The notes under the pieces are model-generated. The model ran no database searches. It was not told where the DNA came from and saw nothing but the letters and a program-made list of their open reading frames with translations. From Siphonodentalium dalli (lineage: Eukaryota; Mollusca; Scaphopoda; Gadilida; Siphonodentaliidae), in the NCBI GenBank assembly GCA_032622095.1, contig CP136063.1, positions 277,383,426-277,447,425 of the forward strand: a DNA stretch of 64,000 nucleotides, in the 5' to 3' direction. Positions 53,694 to 64,000 of this stretch are shown piece after piece. Both the position numbers and the translations under genes were made by a program. Positions within the stretch are counted from its first letter, which is position 1; each line of letters begins with the position of its first letter.

Positions 53694-56600
53694 GGAAAAT
53701 TGAAAAGTTGATGACTTGAAAGTTGATGACTTGGTATTACGTGTTGAATAAGCTTAAAAATAGTCTGTTGCCATATTTTGTAAAAAGCTATTGATGAATA
53801 TTAGTTATTTCAAATAATTTTTTCTCTTGTCCATTGATTCTTTTATATAACTACAAATCTCTCTTGTGGCTGTGAGAGTATAGGGGTTTAGAATATTGCT
53901 GACATCCAATAATTCAGTTATGCTAAAAATATTGAATTTATTTCTTATTTCATTATAAAGAGGGCATTTATATAAGAAATGCATTTCATCTTCAATATTA
54001 GTTGGACAAAAGTTACAGAATCTCTGGGATGCTTGGATAATTGGTCTTTAATATCTTCCAGTTTCAATATGGAGTGAATGGGCACTTACTCTCAGTTTTG
54101 TTAGTTCCTTTCTATATTCTTTTGGTATATTAAATTCTAGATACTTTTTTAAATTGTAGCTTTGTATTATTATGATCAGATAAAGGGTAGACCAACCACA
54201 TTCGTGTCTCCTCTTAACTTATTATGATCAGTAACTCATTATGATGCGATAATAAGGTGTATTGCATGCGAATCTTCTCATTAACTTATTATGATCAGAT
54301 AATTAAAGGGAACTGCGTGCGTATTCCAATCACTAACTTATTATGATGCGATAAGGTGTACTGCATGTGAATCTTCTCATTAACTTATTATGAACAGATA
54401 AGATGTAGGCCTAGCTAATACGAACATATATATGGAAGACTCATATATAAGAGAATCCACTGGTACAGTTACAAAGTTACACCAGCGCAGCTCCCATGAT
54501 GAGAGGGTTCATGCTGAGAGGGTTCATGATGTGAGAGTCCACGAGAGAGGGTCCACGCCTAAACTGACAACGTCGTGATATGACCTAGCAGCTTGATGAT
54601 GAGAGGGTCCACGATGAGAGGGTCCACGATGAGAGGGTCCACGATGAGAGGGTCCACGATGAGAGGGTCCATGATGAGAGGGTCCATGATGAGAGGGTTC
54701 ATGATGAGAGGGTCCACGATTAGAGGGTCCACGATGAGAGGGTCCACGATGAGAGGGTCCATGATGAGAGGGTTCATGATGAGAGGGTCCATGATGAGAG
54801 GGTCCACGATGAGAGGGTCCACGATGAGAGGGTCCATGATGAGAGGGTTCACAATGAGAGGGTCCATGATGAGAGGGTCCATGATGAGAGGATTCATGAT
54901 GAGAGGGTCCACGATGAGAGGGTCCACGATGAGAGGGTCCATGATGAGAGGGTTCATGATGAGAGGGTTCACGATGAGAGGGTCCATGATGAGAGGGTCC
55001 ATGATGAGAGGATTCATGATGAGAGGGTCCATGATGAGAGGGTCCATGATGAGAGGATTCATGATGAGAGGGTCCACGATGAGAGGGTCCACGATGAGAG
55101 GGTCCATGATGAGAGGGTTCATGATGAGAGGGTTCACGATGAGAGGGTCCATGATGAGAGGGTCCATGATGAGAGGATTCATGATGAGAGGGTTCATGAT
55201 GAGAGGGTTCACGATGAGAGGGTCCATGATGAGAGGGTTCATGATGAGAGGGTCCATGATGAGAGGGTCCATGATGAGAGGGTCCATGATGAGAGGGTTC
55301 ATGATGAGAGGGTTCATGATGAGAGGATCCATGATGAGAGGGTCCATGATGAGAGGGTCCATGATGAGAGGGTCCATGATGAGAGGGTCCTTGATGAGAG
55401 GGTTCATGATGAGAGGGTTCATGATGAGAGGGTTCACGACGAGAGGGTCCATGATGAGAGGGTCCATGATGAGAGGGTCCATGATGAGAGGGTTCATGAT
55501 GAGAGGGTTCATGATGAGAGGGTTCATGATGAGAGGGTTCATGATGAGAGGATCCATGATGAGAGGGTCCATGATGAGAGGGTCCATGATGAGAGGGTCC
55601 ATGATGAGAGGGTCCTTGATGAGAGGGTTCATGATGAGAGGGTCCATGATGAGAGGGTCCATTATGAGAGGGTTCATGATGAGAGGGTCCGTGATGAGAG
55701 GGTCCATGATGAGAGGGTTCATGATGAGAGGGTCCATGATGAGAGGGTCCATGATGAGAGGGTTCATGATGAGAGGGTCCACGATGAGAGGGTCCACGAT
55801 GAGAGGGTCCATGATGAGAGGATCCATGATGAGAGGGTTCATGATGAGAGGGTCCATGATGAGAGGGTCCATGATGAGAGGGTCCGAGAGGGTCCATGAT
55901 GAGAGGGTCCACGATGAGAGGGATCATGATGAGAGGGTCCATGATGAGAGGGTCCACGATGAGAGGGTTCATGATGAGAGGGTTCATGATGAGAGGGTTC
56001 ATGATGAGAGGGTCCACGATGAGAGGGTCCACGATGAGAGGGTCCATGATGAGAGGGTCCATGATGAGAGGGTCCATTATGAGAGGGTTCATGATGAGAG
56101 GGTCCATGATGAGAGGGTCCACGATGAGAGGGTTCATGATGAGAGGGTCCATGATGAGAGGGTCCATGATGAGAGGGTTCATGATGAGAGGGTTCATGAT
56201 GAGATGGTCCACGATGAGAGGGTTCATGATGAGTGGGTCCATGATGAGAGGGTTCATGATGAGAGGGTCCATGATGAGAGGGTCCGAGAGGGTCCATGAT
56301 GAGAGGGTTCATGATGAGAGGGTTCATGATGAGAGGGTTCATGATGAGATGGTCCACGATGAGAGGGTTCATGATGAGAGGGTTCATGATGAGAGGGTCC
56401 ATGATGAGAGGGTCCATGATGAGAGGGTCCGAGAGGGTCCATGATGAGAGGGTCCATGATGAGAGGGTCCATGATGAGAGGGTCCATGATGAGAGGGTCC
56501 ACGATGAGAGGGTCCATGATGAGAGGGTCCACGATGAAAGGGTTCATGATGAGAGGGTCCATGATGAGAGGGTCCATGATGAGAGGGTCCACGATGATAG

Positions 56601-57362
56601 GGTTCACGATGAGAGGGTCCATGATGAGAGGGTCCATGATGAGAGGGTCCATGATGAGAGGGTCCATGATGAGAGGGTCCATGATGAGATGGTCCACGAT
56701 GAGAGGGATCATGATGAGAGGGTTCATGAAGAGAGGGTTCATGATGAGATGGTCCACGATGAGAGGGTTCATGATGAGAGGGTCCATGATGAGAGGGTTC
56801 ATGATGAGATGGTCCATGATGAGATGGTCCATGACGAGAGGGTCCATGATGAGAGGGTCCATGATGAGAGGGACAAGATGAGAGGGTCCATGATGAGAGG
56901 GTCCATGATGAGAGGATCCGAGAGGGTCTATGCTGAGAGGGTCCGAGAGGGTCTATGATGAGAGGGTCCATGATGAGAGGGTCCATGATGAGAGGGTCCA
57001 TGCTGAGACGGTCCATGATGAGAGGGTCCGTCCACGATGAGAGGGTCCATGATGAGATGGTCCACGATGAGAGGGTTCATGATGAGAGGGTTCATGATGA
57101 GAGGGTTCACGATGAGATGGTCCACGATGAGAGGGTTCATGATGAGAGGGTCCATGATGAGAGGGTTCATGATGAGATGGTCCATGATGAGAGGGTCCAT
57201 GCTGAGAGGGTCCGGGAGGGTCCATGATGAGAGGGTTCGTCCACGATGAGATGAGAGGGTCCATGATGAGAGGGTCCATGATGAGAGGGTCCACGATGAT
57301 AGGGTTCATGATGAGAGGGTCCATGATGAGAGGGTCCATGATGAGAGGGTCCGAGAGGGTCC
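53694..57362. repeat. 3.67-kb unit, second copy
   Basis: Repeats 50025-53693 in the same order: retrotransposon relic (53809-54147, minus strand), TTATTATGATCAG repeat, MITE half (54421-54514), CGCCTAAACTGACAACG insert (about 54556-54594) and satellite. The single-copy part differs at few positions (for example TATACCTAC versus TATAACTAC), so the duplication is recent or the copies are being homogenised. Confidence 0.9.
53809..54147 (-). pseudogene. Second copy of the LINE RT fragment
   Basis: Identical or nearly so to 50140-50478, including the same internal TAA. Sharing of that stop shows it was duplicated along with its flanks and was not inserted independently. Confidence 0.75.
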
Positions 57363-59760
57363 ACGATGAGAGGGTCCACGATGAGAGGGTCCATGATGAG
57401 AGGGTCCATGATGAGAGGGTCCACGATGAGAGGGTCCATGATGAGAGGGTCCACGATGAGAGGGTTCATGATGAGATGGTCCATGATGAGAGGGTCCATG
57501 ATGAGAGGGTCCACGATGATAGGGTTCACGATGAGAGGGTCCATGATGAGAGGGTCCATGATGAGAGGGTCCATGATGAGAGGGTCCACGATGAGAGGGT
57601 CCATGATGAGAGGGTCCATGATGAGATGGTCCACGATGAGAGGGATCATGATGAGAGGGTTCGTGATGAGAGGGTTCATGATGAGATGGTCCACGATGAG
57701 AGGGTTCACGATGAGTGGGTCCATGATGAGAGGGTTCATGATGAGATGGTCCATGATGAGATGGTCCATGATGAGAGGGTCCATGATGAGAGGGTCCATG
57801 ATGAGAGGGTCCACGATGAGAGGGTCCATGATGAGAGGGTCCATGATGAGAGGATCCGAGAGGGTCTATGCTGAGAGGGTCCGAGAGGGTCTATGATGAG
57901 AGGGTCCATGATGAGAGGGTCCATGATGAGAGGGTCCATGCTGAGACGGTCCATGATGAGAGGGTCCGTCCACGATGAGAGGGTCCATGATGAGATGGTC
58001 CACGATGAGAGGGTTCATGATGAGAGGGTTCATGATGAGAGGGTTCACGATGAGATGGTCCACGATGAGAGGGTTCATGATGAGAGGGTCCATGATGAGA
58101 GGGTTCATGATGAGATGGTCCATGATGAGAGGGTCCATGCTGAGAGGGTCCGAGAGGGTCCATGATGAGAGGGTCCGTCCACGATGAGATGAGAGGGTCC
58201 ATGATGAGAGGGTCCATGATGAGAGGGTCCACGATGATAGGGTTCATGATGAGAGGGTCCATGATGAGAGGGTCCAAGATGAGAGGGTCCATGATGAGAG
58301 GGTCCACGATGAGAGGGTCCATGATGAGAGGGTTCATGATGAGATGGTCCACGATGAGAGGGTTCATGATGAGAGGGTTCATGATGAGAGGGTTCATGAT
58401 GAGAGGGTTCATGATGAGAGGGTCCATGATGAGAGGGTTCATGATGAGATGGTCCATGATGAGATGGTCCATGATGAGAGGATCCATGATGAGAGGGTCC
58501 ATGATGAGAGGGTTCATTATGAGAGGGTCCATGATGAGATGGTCCATGATGAGAGGGTTCATGATAAGAGGGTCCATGATGAGAGGGTCCATGATGAGAG
58601 GGTCCGAGAGGGTCTATGATGAGAGGGTCCGAGAGGGTCCATGATGAGAGGGTCCACGATGAGAGGGTCCGAGAGGGTCCACGATGAGAGGGTCCACGAT
58701 GAGAGGGCTCATGATGAGAGGGTCCACGATGAGAGGGTCCATGATGAGAGGGTCCATGATGAGAGGGTCCATAATGAGAGGGTTCATGATGAGAGGGTCC
58801 ATGATGAGAGGGTCCACGATGAGAGGGTCCATGATGAGATGGTCCATGATGAGAGGGTCCATGATGAGAGGGTCAATGATGAGAGGGTTCATGATGAGAG
58901 GGTCCATGCTGAGAGGGTCCATGATGAGAGGGTCCATGATGAGAGGGTCCATGATGAGAGGGTCCGAGAGGGTCCATGATGAGAGGGTCCACGATGAGAG
59001 GGTCCGAGAGGGTCCATGATGAGAGGGTCCGAGAGGGTCCATGATGAGAGGGTCCACGATGAGAGGGTCCGAGAGGGTCCATGATGAGAGGGTCCATGAT
59101 GAGAGGGTCCATGAAGAGAGGGTCCATGATGAGAGGGTCCATGATGAGAAGGTCCGAGAGGGTCTATGATGAGAGGGGATGAGAGGGTCCCTGATGAGAG
59201 GGTCCATGATGAGAGGGTCCATGATGAGAGGGTCCATGATGAGAGGGTCCATGATGAGATGGTTCATGATGAGAGGGTCCATGATGAGATGGTCCATGAT
59301 GAGAGGGTTCATGATGAGAGGGTCCATGATGAGAGGGTTCATGATGAGAGGGTTCATGATGAGAGGGTTCATGATGAGAGGATTCATGATGAGAGGGTCC
59401 ATGATGAGAGGGTTCATGATGAGAGGGTTCATGATGAGATGGTCCACGATGAGAGCGTTCATGGTGAGATGGTCCACGATGAGAGGGTTCATGATGAGAT
59501 GGTCCATGATGAGAGGGTCCATGATGAGAGGGTCCGGGGGGTCCATGGTGAGAGGGTCCGTCCACGATGAGAGGGTCCATGATGAGAGGGTCCACGATGA
59601 GAGGGTTCATGATGAGAGGGTTCACGATGAGAGGGTTCATGATGAGATGGTCCACGATGAGAGGGTTCATGATGAGAGGGTCCATGATGAGAGGGTCCAT
59701 GATGAGAGGGTCCATGATGATAGGGTCCATGATGAGAGGGTCCATGATGAGAGGGTCCAT
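54495..59760. repeat. 15-bp satellite array, block 2
   Basis: Same unit family as block 1. Higher-order structure is visible: the segment at 56955-57340 (containing the irregular GGTCCGTCCACGATGAGAGGG) is repeated with offset 938 bp at 57893-58280 and again at about 60574-60960. GGTCCGAGAGGGTCC units are frequent at 58600-59160. Confidence 0.97.
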
Positions 59761-59954
59761 ATTATCGCATAATTAAAACTTCACATAACCGATGAATAAT
59801 CAACCGTTCTACTATCCTAACTGTTTTTGTTGACTTTTAGATAGCCGTGGGTTCACGCCTTCCGGTTACCAGTCGATGCATCACGCGGGTTTTTATCTGC
59901 CTGCTCGGTGTGTCGGTGTGGTGCTTGCGGACCTTGCCAATAAGTTATCATTCC
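59761..59954. other. 194-bp non-satellite island in the array
   Basis: Unique sequence from ATTATCGCATAATTAAAACT to GCCAATAAGTTATCATTCC interrupts the array. It is followed by satellite units without any degenerate transition. A copy at 62929-63122 is essentially identical (offset 3168 bp). The last 23 bases recur alone at 63825-63847. It has no TIR, no obvious promoter and no recognised protein frame. Confidence 0.9.
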
Positions 59955-62928
59955 TGATAAGAGGGTTCATGATGAGAGGGTTCATGATGAGAGGGTCCAT
60001 GATGAGAGGGTCCACGATGAGAGGGTTCATGATGAGAGGGTCCATGATGAGAGGGTCCATGATGAGAGGGTCCACGATGATAGGGTTCACGATGAGAGGG
60101 TCCATGATGAGAGGGTCCATGATGAGAGGGTCCATGATGAGAGGGTCCACGATGAGAGGGTCCATGATGAGAGGGTCCATGATGAGATGGTCCACGATGA
60201 GAGGGATCATGATGAGAGGGTTCATGATGAGAGGGTTCATGATGAGAGGGTCCATGATGAGAGGGTTCATGATGAGATGGTCCACGATGAGAGGGATCAT
60301 GATGAGAGGGTTCATGATGAGAGGGTCCACGATGAGAGGGTTCATGATGAGAGGGTTCATGATGAGATGGTCCACGATGAGAGGGTTCATGATGAGAGGG
60401 TCCATGATGAGAGGGTTCATGATGAGATGGTCCATGATGAGATGGTCCATGATGAGATGGTCCATGATGAGAGGGTCCATGATGAGAGGGTCCACGATGA
60501 GAGGGTCCATGATGAGAGGGTCCATGATGAGAGGGTCCGAGAGGGTCTATGCTGAGAGGGTCCGAGAGGGTCTATGATGAGAGGGTCCATGATGAGAGGG
60601 TCCATGATGAGAGGGTCCATGCTGAGACGGTCCATGATGAGAGGGTCCGTCCGCGATGAGAGGGTCCATGATGAGATGGTCCACGATGAGAGGGTTCATG
60701 ATGAGAGGGTTCATGATGAGAGGGTTCACGATGAGATGGTCCACGATGAGAGGGTTCATGATGAGAGGGTCCATGATGAGAGGGTTCATGATGAGATGGT
60801 CCATGATGAGAGGGTCCATGCTGAGAGGGTCCGGGAGGGTCCATGATGAGAGGGTCCGTCTACGATGAGATGAGAGGGTCCATGATGAGAGGGTCCATGA
60901 TGAGAGGGTCCACGATGATAGGGTTCATGATGAGAGGGTCCATGATGAGAGGGTCCATGATGAGAGGGTCCACGATGAGAGGGTCCATGATGAGAGGGTT
61001 CATGATGAGATGGTCCACGATGAGAGGGTTCATGATGAGAGGGTTCACGATGAGAGGGTTCATGATGAGAGGGTCCATGATGAGAGGGTTCATGATGAGA
61101 TGGTCCATGATGAGATGGTCCATGATGAGAGGATCCATGATGAGAGGGTCCATGATGAGAGGGTTCATTATGAGAGGGTCCATGATGAGATGGTCCATGA
61201 TGAGAGGGTTCATGATGAGAGGGTCCATGATGAGAGGGTCCATGATGAGAGGGTCCGAGAGGGTCTATGATGAGAGGGTCCGAGAGGGTCCGTGATGAGA
61301 GGGTCTATGATGAGAGGGTCCGAGAGGGTCCACGATGAGAGGGTCCACGATGAGAGGGCTCATGATGAGAGGGTCCACGATGAGAGGGTCCATGATGAGA
61401 GGGTCCATGATGAGAGGGTCCATGATGAGAGGATCCATGATGAGAGGGTCCATGATGAGAGGGTCCATGATGAGAGGGTTCATGATGAGAGAGTCCATGA
61501 TGAGAAGGTCCGAGAGGGTCCATGATGAGAGGGTCCATGATGAGATGGTCCATGATGAGAGGGTCCATGATGAGAGGGTCAATGATGAGAGGGTTCATGA
61601 TGAGAGGGTCCATGATGAGAGGGTCCATGATGAGAGGGTCCATGATGAGAGGGTCCACGATGAGAGGGTCCGAGAGGGTCCATGATGAGAGGGTCCACGA
61701 TGAGAGGGTCCGAGAGGGTCCATGATGAGAGGGTCCACGATGAGAGGGTCCGAGAGGGTCCACGATGAGAGGGTCCATGATGAGAGGGTCCGAGAGGGTC
61801 CATGATGAGAGGGTCCACGATGAGAGGGTCCGAGAGGGTCCATGATGAGAGGGTCCGAGAGGGTCCATAATGAGAGGGTCCATGATGAGAGGGTCCATGA
61901 TGAGAGGGTTCATGATGAGAGGGTCCATGATGAGAGGGTCTATGATGAGAGGGTCCGAGGGGGTCCATGATGAGAGGGTCCACGATGAGAGGGTCCATGA
62001 TGAGAGGGTCCATGATGAGAGGGTCCATGATGAGAGGGTCCATGATGAGAGGGTCCACGATGAGAGGATCCATGATGAGAGGGTCCATGATGAGAGGGTT
62101 CATGACGATAGGGTCCACGATGAGAGGTTCCATGATGAGATGGTCCACGATGAGAGGGTTCATGATGAGAGGGTCCATGATGAGAGGGTTCATGATGAGA
62201 TGGTCCATGATGAGATGGTCCATGATGAGAGGGTCCATGATGAGAGGGTCCATGATGAGAGGGTCCATGATGAGAGGGTCCGAGAGGGTCTATGATGAGA
62301 GGGGATGAGAGGGTCCCTGATGAGAGGGTCCACGATGAGAGGGTTCATGATGAGAGGGTCCATGATGAGAGGGTCCACGATGAGAGGGTCCACGATGATA
62401 GGGTTCATGATGAGAGGGTCCATGATGAGAGGGTCCATGATGAGTGGGTCCACGATGAGAGGGTCCATGATGAGAGGGTTCATGATGAGATGGTCCACGA
62501 TGAGAGGGTTCATGATGAGAGGGTTCATGATGAGAGGGTTCATGATGAGAGGGTTCATGATGAGAGGGTCCATGAGAGGGTTCATGATGAGAGGGTTCAT
62601 GATGAGATGGTCCACGATGAGAGGGTTCATGATGAGAGGGTCCACGATGAGAGGGTTCATGATGAGATGGTCCATGATGAGAGGGTCCATGATGAGAGGG
62701 TCCGGGGGGTCCATGATGAGAGGGTCCGTCCACGATGAGAGGGTCCATGATGAGAGGGTCCACGATGAGAGGGTTCATGATGAGAGGGTTCACGATGAGA
62801 GGGTTCATGATGAGATGGTCCACGATGAGAGGGTTCATGATGAGAGTGTCCATGATGAGAGGGTCCATGATGAGAGGGTCCACGATGAGAGGGTCCATGA
62901 TGAGAGGGTCCATGATGAGAGGGTCCAT
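59955..62928. repeat. 15-bp satellite array, block 3
   Basis: Continues the same family. The order of variant units parallels block 2 (for instance 60574-61290 parallels 57893-58640, and 62290-62928 parallels 59164-59760), so blocks of about 2.7-3.2 kb including the island were duplicated. Confidence 0.95.
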
Positions 62929-63122
62929 ATTATCGCATAATTAAAACTTCACATAACCGATGAATAATCAACCGTTCTACTATCCTAACTGTTTTTGTTG
63001 ACTTTTAGATAGCCGTGGGTTCACGCCTTCCGGTTACCAGTCGATGCATCACGCGGGTTTTTATCTGCCTGCTCGGTGTGTCGGTGTGGTGCTTGCGGAC
63101 CTTGCCAATAAGTTATCATTCC
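62929..63122. other. Second copy of the 194-bp island
   Basis: Same sequence and same flanks as 59761-59954. Confidence 0.9.
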
Positions 63123-64000
63123 TGATGAGAGGGTTCATGATGAGAGGGTTCATGATGAGAGGGTCCATGATGAGAGGGTTCATGATGAGATGGTCCATGA
63201 TGAGATGGTCCATGATGAGAGGGTCCATGATGAGAGGGTCCATGATGAGAGGGTCCATGATGAGAGGGTCCATGATGAGAGGGTCCGAGAGGGTCTATGA
63301 TGAGAGGGTCCGAGAGGGTCCATGATGAGAGGGTCCATGATGAGAGGGTCCATGATGAGAGGGTCCATGATGAGAGGGTCCATGATGAGAGGGTCCATGA
63401 TGAGAGGGTCCACGATGAGAGGATCCATGATGAGAGGGTCCACGATGAGAGGGTTCATGACGAGAGGGTCCACGATGAGAGGGTCCATGATGAGAGGGTC
63501 CATGATGAGAGGGTCCATGATGAGAGGGTCCATGATGATAGGGTCCATGATGAGAGGGTCCATGATGAGAGGGTCCAAGGGGGTCTATGCTGAGAGGGTC
63601 CAAGAGGGTCCATGATGAGAGGGTCCGAGAGGGTCTATGATGAGAGGGTCCAAGAGGGTCCATGATGAGAGGGTCCATGATGAGAGGGTCCATGATGAGA
63701 GGGTCCATGATGAGAGGGTTCATGATGAGAGGATCCATGATGAGAGGGTCCATGATGAGAGGGTCCATGATGAGAGGGTCCATGATGAGAGGGTCCACGA
63801 TGAGAGGGTCCATGATGAGAGGGTCCTTGCCAATAAGTTATCATTCCTGATGAGAGGGTTCATGATGAGAGGGTCCATGATGAGAGGGTCCATGATGAGA
63901 GGGTCCATGATGAGAGGGTCCATGATGAGAGGGTTCATGATGAGAGGATCCATGATGAGAGGGTCCATGATGAGAGGGTCCATGATGAGAGGGTCCATGA
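63123..64000. repeat. 15-bp satellite array, block 4, runs off the window
   Basis: Units continue to the last base. A 23-bp remnant of the island (CCTTGCCAATAAGTTATCAT...) lies at 63825-63847. The true right edge of the satellite is outside the window. Confidence 0.95.

Overview
The window is metazoan nuclear DNA, AT-rich, with GT-AG introns of about 0.4 to 5 kb and a very high load of short palindromic transposons. It is not bacterial. The two recognisable genes, a selenocysteine glutathione peroxidase 4 and a BTBD1/2-type BTB-BACK-PHR protein, are animal genes. The dense foldback MITEs, a tRNA-derived SINE and long minisatellites would fit a marine invertebrate, perhaps a lophotrochozoan such as a mollusc. 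That taxonomic guess is inference; the sequence does not fix the species.

Layout. Positions 1-5360 hold an 83-bp tandem repeat, several MITEs and one orphan minus-strand exon (3362-3629). From 5363 to 13359 four plus-strand exons encode the GPX4 protein from just before the catalytic selenocysteine to the stop. The first coding exon(s) were not found and probably lie upstream. The introns hold a 1.4-kb hAT-like element, a 27-bp minisatellite, and a 45-bp minisatellite that repeats the gene's own 5' splice site about 14 times. From 13.4 to 27.4 kb is intergenic or intronic DNA made mostly of foldback elements, with two weakly supported plus-strand exons (19497-19551 and 23139-23324). From 27505 to 33747 the minus strand carries a complete BTBD1/2-like coding sequence (525 codons in four exons, plus a 5' UTR exon piece). 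From 34 to 43 kb are more mobile elements, including an hAT-type element with a perfect 8-bp target duplication (35846-36403), a 1-kb TIR element rich in GTTGCG (39636-40646) and a SINE (42979). From 43477 to 47491 is a 4-kb near-perfect inverted repeat whose ends match the commonest MITE family of the window. From 50.0 kb to the end is about 13 kb of a 15-bp minisatellite with multi-kilobase internal duplications. It starts exactly at the end of a MITE and includes a duplicated non-LTR retrotransposon relic.

The two genes show no functional link. The main biological story is repeat dynamics. One small hairpin module is reused in several TTAA-flanked MITE contexts. Palindromic MITEs carry copy-specific substitutions mirrored in both arms. 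Two minisatellites appear to have grown from functional sequence ends, one from a splice donor and one from a transposon terminus. No array of a defence or biosynthetic type was seen, and the very long reading frames at 50.8-64 kb are by-products of a repeat length divisible by three.
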